A stretch of 64,000 nt of DNA from Streptomyces sp. YPW6. GTDB lineage: Bacteria > Actinomycetota > Actinomycetes > Streptomycetales > Streptomycetaceae. The notes under the pieces were generated by a model. That model saw only the letters and a list, made by a program, of their open reading frames with translations, ran no database searches and was not told where the DNA came from. Position numbers and translations under genes: made by a program. Below, piece after piece: positions 43,735-52,836 of this stretch; positions within the stretch are counted from its first letter, which is position 1, and every line of letters begins with the position of its first letter. Location of the stretch: NCBI RefSeq assembly GCF_018866325.1, contig NZ_CP076457.1, forward strand, positions 806,001-870,000, given 5' to 3'.

Positions 43735-43871
43735 TGTCCGGCTGGGACGACCGGCGCAGGGGCCCACCCTCCTGTCCGGCTGGGACGGCAGGCGCAGGCC
43801 CCACCCCCCTGTCCGGCTCGGACGGCAGGCGCAGGCCCCCTGTCCGACTCGGACGGCAGGCGCAGGGGGCA
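43735..43871. repeat. 31-38-bp tandem repeats between convergent genes
   Basis: Four units begin with TGTCCG at 43735, 43773, 43810 and 43841. Each reads TGTCCGGCTGGGACGGCAGG or a close variant, then GCGCAGG and C-rich sequence. The array lies between the stops of the LysR and pterin dehydratase genes. No cas genes or unique spacers are present. Possible roles are transcription termination or chromosome structure. Confidence 0.8.
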
Positions 43872-43878
43872 CACCGGC

Positions 43879-44184
43879 CTATTCGGCTCCGTGCGCCGGT
43901 GCGACGGCCGCCACCCGGGCGGCGAGCGTCAGGTCCTTCTCGGTGATCGCGCCGCCCGCGGAGTGCGTGTGGACGGCGAGGGCCACCGTGTTGTAGCCGA
44001 GCGTCAGATCGGAATGGTGGTTCAGCTCGTCCTGGATCCGCGCGATGTGAACCGTCAGAGCGGCGGCGGCGAAGTGGGAGGGCAGCCGGAAGGTCCGGGT
44101 GATCCGGTCGCCTTCCCGTGTCCAGCCGGGCAGGCTCTCCAGCCGGCTTTCGGTCTCGGACGGCGACAGCGGTTCGGCGCTCAT
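43879..44184 (-). CDS. 4a-hydroxytetrahydrobiopterin dehydratase
   Basis: Pterin-4a-carbinolamine dehydratase of 101 residues, full length for the family. The active-site region is HIARIQDELNHHSDLTLGYN followed by VALAVHTHSAGGAITEKDLT; the paired histidines and the T/H-x-H are conserved. It recycles the cofactor of aromatic amino acid hydroxylases or acts as a small dimerisation factor. No hydroxylase gene is adjacent. Confidence 0.94.
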   Translation of the reverse strand: MSAEPLSPSETESRLESLPGWTREGDRITRTFRLPSHFAAAALTVHIARIQDELNHHSDLTLGYNTVALAVHTHSAGGAITEKDLTLAARVAAVAPAHGAE

Positions 44185-44289
44185 GCAACGGCTCCTGTGG
44201 GTCTCGGTGGATCGGCGTACGCGTCACGTCGGGCCGGGCTGTCCGTACCGGCGCCGCGACCGGCCCGCCGGTGACGTTACGGTCTGGGC

Positions 44290-45123
44290 ATGACGACTGT
44301 CTTGCCCGACACGGGAGTAGGGCCGCTGCTGCGGGACTGGCGGGAGCAGCGGCGCATCAGCCAGTTGGAGCTGGCCCTGCGCGCGGACTCCTCGGCCCGC
44401 CACATCTCGTTCATCGAGACGGGCCGCTCCCGCCCCAGCGAGGACATGGTGCTGCGGCTGGCCGAACACCTGGACATCCCGGTCCGGGAACGCAACGCCC
44501 TCCTCGTGATCGCCGGTTACGCGCCGCGCTTCCCGCAGACGTCCCTCGACGACCCCGCGCTGGCCTCGCTGCGCGAGAGCCTGGAGAGGCTGCTCGCGGC
44601 GTACGAGCCCTACCCGGCCCTCGTGGTGGACGGCACCTACGGGGTGGTGGCGGCCAACCGCGGGGTCGCACTGCTGCTGGAAGGCGTACCGGAGAGGCTG
44701 CTGACCCCGCCGCTGAACGCCATACGGCTCACCCTCCACCCGGAGGGGCTCGCCCCGCGCATCGTGAACCTCCCCGAGTGGCGGGCGGACCTGCTGGCCC
44801 AGATGAACCGTCAGATCGCCCTCGTACGCTCACCGGCCCTGCGCGAGCTGTACGACGAGGTCGCCGCGTACCCGGCCCCCGCCCGGACCGACGGCCCGTC
44901 CCGCGCCGCCCGGGGGACGGGAGGCGCGGGACGGCAGGAGGCCGGTGCCGCGTTCGCGCTGCCGATGCTGCTCGAACACGGGGGCCGGGTCCTGTCGTTC
45001 GTGTCGTCGATCGCGACGTTCAACACGCCGATGGACGTGACGGTGGCCGAGCTGGCCATCGAGACGTTCCTCCCGGCGGACCGGGAGACCGCCGCCTATC
45101 TGCACGCCCACGTCCCGTCCTGA
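44290..45123 (+). CDS. XRE-family regulator with MmyB-like ligand-binding domain
   Basis: Regulator of 277 residues. The helix-turn-helix covers LLRDWREQRRISQLELALRA and RHISFIETGRSRPSEDMVLR. The rest is the PAS-like MmyB domain (LAAYEPYPALVVDGTYGVVA, AANRGVALLLEGV, NLPEWRADLLAQMNRQI) known to bind fatty acids in some members. An Ala/Gly-rich insertion lies around residues 195-215. No ribosome binding site is evident, so translation may be leaderless. Divergent from the pterin dehydratase gene. Confidence 0.92.
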   Translation: MTTVLPDTGVGPLLRDWREQRRISQLELALRADSSARHISFIETGRSRPSEDMVLRLAEHLDIPVRERNALLVIAGYAPRFPQTSLDDPALASLRESLERLLAAYEPYPALVVDGTYGVVAANRGVALLLEGVPERLLTPPLNAIRLTLHPEGLAPRIVNLPEWRADLLAQMNRQIALVRSPALRELYDEVAAYPAPARTDGPSRAARGTGGAGRQEAGAAFALPMLLEHGGRVLSFVSSIATFNTPMDVTVAELAIETFLPADRETAAYLHAHVPS

Positions 45124-45143
45124 CCCGGCCCCTCCCGCTCCCG

Positions 45144-47606
45144 TCAGACGCGGGCTCCGTTGTCGAGCGGGTCACGGCGTGTCGCGTGGGCTTTCCCGCG
45201 CGACGTGCCCTTCCCCTTCCCCGGAGCGGGCGGCGGGGCCTTCGCTCCGCGCTCCAGGGCGAGGGCCCCGGGCAGGGCGGTGAACATCGAGGACCAGGTG
45301 CCGACGACGATGCCGATGAGCAGGGCGAGCGCGAAGTCGGCCAGCGAAGCCCCGCCCAGCACCGCGAGGGCCGCCAGGATGAACAGGGCTCCCATGCCGG
45401 TGTTCACCGTGCGGGGAACGGTCTGGAGGACGGCGCGGCGGGCGATGGTGTCGAGCGGGGTACGCCGGTTGGCCCCCCACAGTTCCCGTACCCGGTCGAA
45501 GACCACCACCGAGTCGTTGACCGAGTAGCCGATCACGGTGAGCAGGGCCGCCAGGAAGATGCCGTCGACCGGCCGCCCCAGCCAGGCGAAGGCGCCCACC
45601 ACCAGGACCACGTCGTGGGCCATCGCCGCGACGGACGCCACCGCGAACGTCCAGCGGAACCGGACCGCCAGGTAGGCCAGTTGCACGGCCACCGCGACCC
45701 CCAGGGCGATCAGCGCGTTGCGGCGCAGTTCGTCGCCGAGGCTCGGGCCGATCAGTTCGTCGCGCAGCTTCGTCGTCTCGCCGCCCTCCTCGGCGAGCGC
45801 GGAGCGCAGGGCGTACTCGCCGTCGTTGTCGAGCTTTCCCGTGCGGACGGACAGGTCGCCGTCGCCCGCCGTGGTGACCTCGGCGTCCCCGAACCCGGCG
45901 GCGGCGAGGCTGTCCCGGGCCGTCTCGACGTCGACCGGGCGGCTGGTGGAGTACTCGACCAGCCGTCCCCCGGTGAACTCGACGCCCAGGTCGACGCCGC
46001 GCACCACGATCCCGGCCACCGCGACGACGACCAGCGTCGCCGACACGACGAGCCACCGCACCGGCTTGCGGAAGAGCTGCGGGTCCTTGCGGACCAGCCA
46101 CGTGCGTACGGCACCGGGCCGCGCGATGCCGTTGACGCCCCGGTGGTCGCCGACGAAGCGGGAGTTCGCCGCGATCTCGGTGAGCACACGGGCGATGACC
46201 AGGGCGGAGAACATCGAGGCGACGACCCCGATGGCGAGCGTGACGCCGAAGCCCTTGACCGGGCCCGAGCCCAGGAAGAAGAGCAGCCCCGCCGCGATCA
46301 GCGTGGTCGCGTTGGAGTCGGCGACCGCGCTCCACGCCTTCTTGAACCCGGTGGTCAGCGCGGAGCGCAGGGAGCGGTCCGGCCGGTCGGCGCACTCCTC
46401 CCTGGCCCGTTCGAAGACCAGGACGTTCGCGTCGACCGCCATCCCGATCGCGAGGACGAACCCGGCGAGCCCGGGAAGGGTCAGGGTGACGCCGAGAGCG
46501 ACGAGCGCGGCGTACGAGATCACTCCGTACGCGCCCAGTGCCAGGGTGGCCAGTGCGCCGAAGAGGCGGTAGACGACGATGATGAAGAGCGCGGTGGCGG
46601 CGGCTCCGATGAGGGCGGCCTGCGCGCTCGCGTCGATGGCCGCCGCACCGAGCGTCGGGCCGACGGTCCGCTGCTCGACGATCTCGACGGGCACAGGCAG
46701 TGCTCCGCCCTTGATGAGCAACGCCAGGTCACGCGCCTCGTCCGCGCTGAACGACCCGGTGATCTGGGTGGCCCCGGACGGCAGTCCGGCCCGGCAGCCG
46801 ACCGAGGGGTCGACCTGCGGCGAGGAGATGACCTTCTCGTCGAGGACGATGGCGACCCTCCGCCGGTCGTCCCCGGCGGGGTGGCAGGCGGCCTCGCCGG
46901 TCAGCTTCCTCCAGTCCTGCCCGGCGCCCTTGCGGAACTCCAGCGACACGGTCCAGCCCGCTCCCCCCTGAGCGTCGAACGCGGCGCTCGCGTCCTCGAC
47001 GCCCGCGCCGGACAGGCGGGGTTCGCCGAGATCGAGGAGACGGCCCTGCTCGTCGGGGAGCGTCAGAGGGTCGGAGTCGGGGGCGGGTTCGGTGCTGGAG
47101 CCGGGGGCCGGGGCGGGTTCGCCGGTGGAGTCGGTGGTGGAGCCGGGGGCCGGGCTCTTCCCGTCCGAGGTCGCTCCCTGCGGGGTCTTCCCGCCCGGGG
47201 TCTTCTCCTCCGGCGTCTCGCCGTCCGGGGCCTTCTCCTCCGGTCCGCCGGTCCCCGGCCCCTCGACCGCGTGGAAGGTGAGTTGGGCCGTCCGGCCGAT
47301 CACCTCGGCGGCCTGGCGCGGATCTTGTACGTCGGGCAGCTCGACGATGATCCGGTCCTCGCCGGACCGGGTCAGGGTCGGTTCGGAGACGCCCAGCGAG
47401 TCGATCCGCTGCCGCAGCACCTCAAGGGTGCGGTCGGTGGTCTCCCGGTCCGCCTCGACGGTGGCGGTGTCCCGGGCCTGGAGCACGATGCGGGTGCCGC
47501 CCTGGAGATCGAGGCCGAGTCTGGGCGACTGGGTCAGGGTGATGAACACGGAGACGAGCAGCACGGCGACAGCCAGAACCGCTCGCACCGCGGTGGTGCG
47601 AGTCAT
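45144..47606 (-). CDS. secDF: fused protein translocase subunit SecDF
   Basis: Membrane protein of 820 residues joining SecD and SecF, which use proton flow to aid protein export after SecA. The SecD half starts with a signal-anchor (VRAVLAVAVLLVSVFITLTQ) and LGLDLQGGTRIVLQARD, a first periplasmic domain with a Pro/Glu/Lys-rich insertion (about 115-175), and the membrane block with VLAIGMAVDANVLVFERARE. The SecF half has GVDLGVEFTGGRLVEYS and VIGYSVNDSVVVFDRVRE. Streptomyces also have separate secD and secF genes; this is the extra fused copy. GGAGGATTTCC precedes the ATG. It is the last gene behind the MreB-like and small exported proteins. Confidence 0.95.
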   Translation of the reverse strand: MTRTTAVRAVLAVAVLLVSVFITLTQSPRLGLDLQGGTRIVLQARDTATVEADRETTDRTLEVLRQRIDSLGVSEPTLTRSGEDRIIVELPDVQDPRQAAEVIGRTAQLTFHAVEGPGTGGPEEKAPDGETPEEKTPGGKTPQGATSDGKSPAPGSTTDSTGEPAPAPGSSTEPAPDSDPLTLPDEQGRLLDLGEPRLSGAGVEDASAAFDAQGGAGWTVSLEFRKGAGQDWRKLTGEAACHPAGDDRRRVAIVLDEKVISSPQVDPSVGCRAGLPSGATQITGSFSADEARDLALLIKGGALPVPVEIVEQRTVGPTLGAAAIDASAQAALIGAAATALFIIVVYRLFGALATLALGAYGVISYAALVALGVTLTLPGLAGFVLAIGMAVDANVLVFERAREECADRPDRSLRSALTTGFKKAWSAVADSNATTLIAAGLLFFLGSGPVKGFGVTLAIGVVASMFSALVIARVLTEIAANSRFVGDHRGVNGIARPGAVRTWLVRKDPQLFRKPVRWLVVSATLVVVAVAGIVVRGVDLGVEFTGGRLVEYSTSRPVDVETARDSLAAAGFGDAEVTTAGDGDLSVRTGKLDNDGEYALRSALAEEGGETTKLRDELIGPSLGDELRRNALIALGVAVAVQLAYLAVRFRWTFAVASVAAMAHDVVLVVGAFAWLGRPVDGIFLAALLTVIGYSVNDSVVVFDRVRELWGANRRTPLDTIARRAVLQTVPRTVNTGMGALFILAALAVLGGASLADFALALLIGIVVGTWSSMFTALPGALALERGAKAPPPAPGKGKGTSRGKAHATRRDPLDNGARV

Positions 47607-47641
47607 GGAAATCCTCCGGTGGGGCGCCGGGCGCCCTCACC

Positions 47642-48264
47642 TCAGCGAGGACGCGACGCCAGAACGGCAGAACGGGACGGCGGATGACCGGTCGTGGGAC
47701 CGGTGGCCCCGTCCGGAGGCCCCCGGACACCGGGCAGCCCGCCCCGGCGGCTGCCCGGCGCGTCGAAGGAGTCCGCGGCGACCTGCCGGCCGCCGCCGCG
47801 CTGCTCGGCCGGCTCCGGCGGCGCAGGGGCCAGCGCGTCGTGCGGCGGCGGTGGCGCGTGGAGAAGCAGGTACGCCCGGCCGGTGCCCGCCCGGGAGCCT
47901 GCGCCGGATCGGCCGCCGCCCTGGGCTGCTCGTGCCCGTCCGGCGCACCGAGATGCCGGGCGACGTCGTCCGCGGTGCCGTGCCCGGCGCGGTGGTGCCG
48001 GCAGTCGCGTGCCCCGTCGTGGCAGGTGCGGGGCCGGGGCGCCGACGCGCCGACGTGGCCGGCACGCTGTCCGGTCCGGTGGATCTGCGGTGCGGCGGCG
48101 GCCGTGGCGGTGGACGCGAGGCTCCGGGGAGCCAGGGCGGCGGGCGCCGTCCCGTTCGCCGTCGCGGCGCCGCCGGCCAGGGTGAGGACGGCGAGCAGCA
48201 GCGTGGTCAGCACCCAGCGCACCCGGTGCGGGTGCGCCCGGGGCCGTCGCCGGTGCGGCGTCAC
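47642..48264 (-). CDS. small exported His/Pro-rich protein, probable frameshift
   Basis: The GTG at 48262-48264 overlaps the stop of the MreB-like gene (GTGA) and opens a signal peptide-like sequence (RVRWVLTTLLLAVLTLAGG, ATANG). A Cys/His-rich part follows (RTCHDGARDCRHHRAGHGTA). This frame runs on into secDF, but from about 47885 a more protein-like reading lies in the next frame (AYLLLHAPPPPHDALAPAPP ... SAVLASRPR), with a stop at 47642 just before secDF. One base change near 47880-47890 would join them. I do not recognise a family. Co-transcription with mreB-like and secDF genes is nearly certain. Confidence 0.55.
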
Positions 48265-49364
48265 CTCGGGCGGCCGGATCGTCCGGGCGGCGTCGGCCGG
48301 TCGCGGAGCACGGCGCTGAGGATCTGACCGGCGCCGCGGACCACTGCGGTCGCCGGGTCGTCGGCCAGGCGCACCCGGGTGCCGAGGCGGTCGGCGAGGT
48401 GGTCGGTGACGTCGGGGCGCAGCGCACCGCCGCCCGCCAGCACGGGGCCCTTGCGCAGGGCGCCCCGGATCGCACCGTGCCGGTCGTGCCGCCACATGGA
48501 CGTGATCATGTCGAGCACCGTGCGGCCGAGAACGGAGGGCAGCGCCGCCGGATCGAAACCGTCGAGGTCGTCGATCCCGCTCTCGGCCTGCCGTGCGTCG
48601 GAGACCAGGCCGCCCACGAGGAGCGTGACCTCGGTCAGTTCGGCTCCCAGGTCGACGACGAGAAGGGGGCCGCCCGTCTCGCTCGGCCCCGCGTCCGCGG
48701 CGGCGGCCCGGGCACTGCTCAGGACCAGGACGCGCGTCGTGCCCAGCCCGGTGAGCAGGGTGCGGGCGGCGGCGCGGTGTTCGGCGCCGGCGAGCACGGG
48801 GTGGCTGAGCACGATCACGCTGTCGCTGCGGTCGGGGCCCAGGGCCGCGTCGGCGATCCGGCCGAGCAGCCGACCGCAGGAGTCGGGGTCGACGATGCGC
48901 CCGCGCCGGACCGGTCGTTCGGTGCCCCCGTGCGGGCCGGAGCCGGGAAGCGGGTCCGGGAGCAGCCCTCGGCCGGGCACCCAGGCCCAGGTACGGGAGC
49001 TGCCGAGGTCCAGGGCCAGTCCCCGCGCGGCCGGGGCGGCCTTCGCTGCGATCCGGTGCCGGGACCGGCTCCGGTGCTCCGTCCGAGGACTCTCCCGGGC
49101 TCGGGAACTCCGGGCGCCTTCCGCCCCGAACGCCCCGGCACCGCTTCCGTCACGAAGCGGCCCGGGGCTCTTCCCCCATGGGCCCGCCCCCGGGTGGAAC
49201 GGCCCTCGCCGCTCGCCGGTTGCGGAAGTGATCGGGACGGTCGGAGCAGGGGCACGGCCGGGCGGGGCGAGGACGGTGGCGCTCGGGTCCGGAGCGCTGC
49301 GGGCGGGTCCGGACCACGGGGGGACGGCGCGACCGGGTCGCTGTCCGTCGTGCACAGAACGCAT
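48261..49364 (-). CDS. MreB-like short actin homologue (SCO6166 type)
   Basis: Actin/Hsp70-fold ATPase related to MreB. Core motifs: phosphate 1 LALDLGSSRTWAWVPG, phosphate 2 LLVVDLGAELTEVTLLVGGL and adenosine motif KGPVLAGGGALRPDVTDHLA. The core is only about 250 residues, shorter than MreB, because parts of subdomains IB and IIB are missing. This resembles the third MreB-type protein of S. coelicolor (SCO6166), also near a fused secDF. About 115 low-complexity residues precede the core, so the real start may be internal. A palindrome 56-84 bases upstream may control it. Spore wall morphogenesis is the expected area, by homology only. Confidence 0.8.
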   Translation of the reverse strand: MRSVHDGQRPGRAVPPWSGPARSAPDPSATVLAPPGRAPAPTVPITSATGERRGPFHPGAGPWGKSPGPLRDGSGAGAFGAEGARSSRARESPRTEHRSRSRHRIAAKAAPAARGLALDLGSSRTWAWVPGRGLLPDPLPGSGPHGGTERPVRRGRIVDPDSCGRLLGRIADAALGPDRSDSVIVLSHPVLAGAEHRAAARTLLTGLGTTRVLVLSSARAAAADAGPSETGGPLLVVDLGAELTEVTLLVGGLVSDARQAESGIDDLDGFDPAALPSVLGRTVLDMITSMWRHDRHGAIRGALRKGPVLAGGGALRPDVTDHLADRLGTRVRLADDPATAVVRGAGQILSAVLRDRPTPPGRSGRPR

Positions 49365-49419
49365 CGTCCCTCACCCCTGGCCGGTCGTCTCCGCCGCCCA
49401 CGCACCCGTCGGCCCACTG

Positions 49420-49448
49420 ATAGTGAGGCCCGGCCGAGCACTCACTAT
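49420..49448 (-). promoter_or_regulatory. ATAGTGAG/CTCACTAT inverted repeat upstream of MreB-like gene
   Basis: ATAGTGAG (49420-49427) and CTCACTAT (49441-49448) are perfect inverted copies separated by 13 bases, in an AT-richer patch of the 160-base gap upstream of the MreB-like gene. On the minus strand TATTGCATAGTGAG could contain a -10 element, so a bound protein would block the promoter. The regulator is unknown; PadR-type proteins bind similar arms. Confidence 0.6.
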
Positions 49449-49524
49449 GCAATACGGGGTGGTGGAACGCCACTTCCTCGCTGATTCACAGGCGCACAAC
49501 ACGCCGTGCGCCGCGGCCGGCCGC

Positions 49525-51639
49525 TCAGGCGTCCTCCGCCACCGCCAGGAACGCGCCGACCATCCCCGCGAACTCCTCCGGCATCGCGATCCGGATGCCC
49601 AGGTCCTCCGCCTTGGTGCGCTTGGAGCCGGCCTTGTCCCCGGCGACCAGCAGGCTCGTGCGACGGGAGACGCTGGAGGACGACTTGCCGCCCGCCCGCT
49701 CGATCAGCTCGTTCATCTGGTTGCGCGACAGCTTCTCCAGCGCCCCGGACATCGCGCCCGTCACCACCACGGTCATCCCCGCCAGCGGCAGTACGGAGCC
49801 GGCGCCGGCGGCCTCCTCGTCCGCGCCGACCGCCGCTTCCTCCCCGTCCCCGGGCTCCGGGGGCGGGGTGGCGCCCGGCTCGGTCATCGTCACTCCGGCC
49901 GCGACGAGCTTGCCGATCAGCGGTGCCAGCTCCACCAGCTCGGCGACCACCGCCGCGGCCTTCTCCTTGCCGATGCCGTCCACTTTCTGGAGCGTGTCCA
50001 CGTCGGCGGCGACGATCCGGTCCATCGTGGCGAAACGGCGGGCGATGCGGCGTGACATGGAGCGCCCCGTGCCCCGTACGCCCAAGGCGCAGAAGACCCG
50101 GGAGAGCGGGCGGGTGCGGGCGGTCTCGATGGCCGCCAGGAGATTGTCCGTGGAGGTCTCGCCCATCCGGTCGAGGGCGAGCAACTGCTCGCGCTCCAGG
50201 GTGAACAGGTCGGCGAAGTCCGCGACGAGACCCGCGTCGACGAGTTGGACGACCCGGGTGGAGCCCAGCCCCTCGATGTCGAGCTGGTCACGGCCCGCCG
50301 CGTACGAGACGGAGGCGACGAGGCGGCAATGGCGACCCCGGGTGCAGCGCCAGCGCTGTTCGCTCGTGTCGATGCCGGAGCCGCACTGCGGGCAGCTCTC
50401 GGGGAAGTCGATGGGCGTCTCGTCGCCGGTGCGCAGGTGGACGACGGGAGCCTCGATGCGCGGGATGATGTCGCCGGCCTTGTAGACCATGACCTGGTCG
50501 CCCAGGCGCAGGTCGCGCCGGGTGATGTCGGCCGGATTGTGCAGGGTGGCGTAACCGACGGTGGAGCCGTCGATCTCGACCGGCTCCAGGACGGCACGCG
50601 GGGCGATGATGCCCGTGCGCCCGACGTTCCACTCGACGGCCAGCAGGCGGGTGATCTTCTCCACGGCGGGCAGCTTGTAGGCGATGGCCCAGCGGGGGGC
50701 GCGAGTGCCGGAGCCCGCCTCGCGCTGATCGACGGCCAGGTCGGCCTTGATCACGATCCCGTCGATGCCGAACGGCAGCTCGGCGCGCAGGGAACCGATG
50801 GCGTCCACCCGCGCCTGGACGTCCTCGACCGTGGCGGCCAGGACCGGCGCCGCGTCGGTGGCCGCGGCCGTGTGCACTCCGAGGTCGGCGACGTACGACA
50901 GGAGCTCGCTGTGGGGCAGTTCGGCGAGGGTCTCGCCCAGCTCCCCGGAATCGGGCAGCGGCAGCGCCCCGTAGGCGAAGAAGGTCGTCTCCACCCGGTA
51001 GGCGCGGTCCTTGGCGCGCAGCGTTCCGGCCGCCCCGTTGCGCGGGTTGGCGAAGGGGGCGCCGCCGTGTTCCGTGCGGATCGCGTTGCCCTGGTCGAAC
51101 TGGTCGTGCGTCATGAGGATCTCGCCGCGCACCTCGATGGTGACCGGTTCGGCCAGTCGCTCCGGCAGGCCGACGACGGCACCCGCGGCGTGCGAGACGT
51201 CCTCGCCCGCCGTGCCGTCGCCCCGGGTGATGAGCCGCTCGAACCGGCCGTCGCGATAGCGCGCGGCGACCGCCAGGCCGTCGAGCTTCGGCTCGACGCT
51301 CCACGCGGTCACCGGTCTGCCGATGCGCCGCTCCAGCGAGGCGGTCCACGTCGCGAACTGCTCGGCCGAGAACACGTTGTCCAGCGAGAGCATGGGAACC
51401 GTGTGCGGCACGTCGCCCACGGCGGCCCCGCCCGCGACCTTGCCGGTCGGCGAGGCGGCGAGCACCTCCTCCGGGTGGTCGGCCTCGTACGCGGCTATCC
51501 CCCGCGCCAGTCGGTCGTAGGCGTCGTCGTCCAACGCGCTCTCGCCCGAGGCGTAGTACGCGGCGGCGGCTACGGATGCCTCCTCCACCGCTGCGGCGTA
51601 GGCGGCGGAATCGGCGAGGACAGCGGCTGAGTTCGTCAT
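49525..51639 (-). CDS. ligA: NAD-dependent DNA ligase (LigA), second-copy type
   Basis: DNA ligase of 704 residues. The adenylation motif with the catalytic Lys is [15 protein letters not shown]; further motifs are [20 protein letters not shown]-like [15 protein letters not shown], and [17 protein letters not shown]. The zinc finger is CPQCG plus C-x5-C in [12 protein letters not shown]; helix-hairpin-helix units and a C-terminal BRCT domain ([20 protein letters not shown]) follow. The Glu/Ala-rich linker before BRCT (about 590-625) and overall divergence suggest a LigA2 paralogue and not the housekeeping ligase. Start ATG 51639. Confidence 0.93.
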   Translation of the reverse strand: MTNSAAVLADSAAYAAAVEEASVAAAAYYASGESALDDDAYDRLARGIAAYEADHPEEVLAASPTGKVAGGAAVGDVPHTVPMLSLDNVFSAEQFATWTASLERRIGRPVTAWSVEPKLDGLAVAARYRDGRFERLITRGDGTAGEDVSHAAGAVVGLPERLAEPVTIEVRGEILMTHDQFDQGNAIRTEHGGAPFANPRNGAAGTLRAKDRAYRVETTFFAYGALPLPDSGELGETLAELPHSELLSYVADLGVHTAAATDAAPVLAATVEDVQARVDAIGSLRAELPFGIDGIVIKADLAVDQREAGSGTRAPRWAIAYKLPAVEKITRLLAVEWNVGRTGIIAPRAVLEPVEIDGSTVGYATLHNPADITRRDLRLGDQVMVYKAGDIIPRIEAPVVHLRTGDETPIDFPESCPQCGSGIDTSEQRWRCTRGRHCRLVASVSYAAGRDQLDIEGLGSTRVVQLVDAGLVADFADLFTLEREQLLALDRMGETSTDNLLAAIETARTRPLSRVFCALGVRGTGRSMSRRIARRFATMDRIVAADVDTLQKVDGIGKEKAAAVVAELVELAPLIGKLVAAGVTMTEPGATPPPEPGDGEEAAVGADEEAAGAGSVLPLAGMTVVVTGAMSGALEKLSRNQMNELIERAGGKSSSSVSRRTSLLVAGDKAGSKRTKAEDLGIRIAMPEEFAGMVGAFLAVAEDA

Positions 51640-51703
51640 GGCCACCATTCTTCCGCCCACCACTGACAACGGCCGGGCGCGGAGCGGGCCCTCGGCCGAA
51701 CAA

Positions 51704-51715
51704 GGCGGGCCCGCC
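51704..51715 (+). promoter_or_regulatory. palindrome before LacI gene
   Basis: GGCGGGCCCGCC is a perfect 12-base palindrome lying 20-31 bases before the LacI-type gene start, between it and the divergent ligase gene. GTATAAAG follows at 51721-51728. An autoregulatory operator is possible, but in sequence this GC-rich a chance palindrome cannot be excluded. Confidence 0.35.
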
Positions 51716-51734
51716 TGCGGGTATAAAGGGCTGC

Positions 51735-52787
51735 ATGACAGCCGAAGTGCCGCAGCCCGTACGCCCCGCGACCTTGGAGGACGTGGCGGCCGTGGCCGGT
51801 GTGTCACGGGCGACGGTCTCCCGGGTCATCAACGGGGCGACCACGGTGGACCCGGCCCTGCGGACCGTCGTCGAGCAGGCGGTGGCGACCACCGGCTACG
51901 TGCCCAACCGGGCCGCGCGCTCGCTGGTGACCCGGCGGACCGACTCGGTGGCGCTGGTGGTGTCCGAGCGGGAACGGCGGCCGATGTCCGAGCCGTTCGT
52001 CGGCCGCATGTTCTCCGACCCGTACTTCGGCCGGGTCGTCAGCGGGCTGCTGGAGGTGCTGCGCCCGGCGGGAATCCAGATGGTCGTGATGCTGGCCGAC
52101 GACGAGGCCTCCCGCGGGCAGTTGCTCTCCTATCTGCGGCACGGCCATGTCGACGGGGTCGTGCTCATCACCACGCACGCCGACGACCCGCTGCCGGGAC
52201 TGCTCCAGGAGACCCGGATGCCCGCCGTCCTCGCCGGTCGTCCGCACAGGCCGTCGCCGCTGGCCTATGTGGAGGTGGACCAGCATGCCGGGGCGCGGCT
52301 GGCGGCCGATCACCTGGCCGCGCAGGGGCGGCGGCGCATCGGCACGATCACCGGTCCCCAGGACATGCCCGCCGGACAGGTCCGGCTGACCGGCTTCCTG
52401 GAGGCCTGCGCCGCCCACGGAATCGAGGACGTGGCCTGCGCCGAGGGGGACTTCACCCATCTGGGCGGGGCGGCGGCGATGCGCCGGCTGCTGGCGGACC
52501 GCCCGGATCTGGACGGGGTGTTCATCGCCTCCGACCTGATGGCCCTGGGCGCCCTTCCGGTGCTGCTCCGGGCCGGTCGCGACGTGCCGTCCGACGTCGC
52601 GGTGGTCGGCTTCGACGACAGCAGCGCGGCCGCGGCCTGCGACCCGCCGCTGACCACGGTCCGCCAGCCGGTGGAGGAGATGGCCGCGGAGATGGCCCGG
52701 TTGCTGCTGAAGCAGATCGGCGAGCCCGGCGGCCCCTCGCCCTCCGTGCTCTTCCCGCCGACGCTGGTACGGCGGCAGTCGGCCTGA
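51735..52787 (+). CDS. LacI-family transcriptional regulator
   Basis: Regulator of 350 residues. The DNA-binding part is [20 protein letters not shown] followed by a hinge, then a periplasmic-binding-protein-like effector domain ([60 protein letters not shown]). It stands alone, divergent from ligA and convergent with the phosphatase-like gene, so its sugar target operon lies elsewhere. Confidence 0.93.
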   Translation: MTAEVPQPVRPATLEDVAAVAGVSRATVSRVINGATTVDPALRTVVEQAVATTGYVPNRAARSLVTRRTDSVALVVSERERRPMSEPFVGRMFSDPYFGRVVSGLLEVLRPAGIQMVVMLADDEASRGQLLSYLRHGHVDGVVLITTHADDPLPGLLQETRMPAVLAGRPHRPSPLAYVEVDQHAGARLAADHLAAQGRRRIGTITGPQDMPAGQVRLTGFLEACAAHGIEDVACAEGDFTHLGGAAAMRRLLADRPDLDGVFIASDLMALGALPVLLRAGRDVPSDVAVVGFDDSSAAAACDPPLTTVRQPVEEMAAEMARLLLKQIGEPGGPSPSVLFPPTLVRRQSA

Positions 52788-52836
52788 GCCGCGGGGCGCC
52801 TCGGCGAGGGGCGGGCGGGGAGGCGCGAGCGCTCGG

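Noticed and set aside
47422..47641. Continuation of the exported-protein frame into secDF
   Set aside because: The extension overlaps secDF by 185 bases and loses protein-like composition; a frameshift with a stop at 47642 is the better reading.
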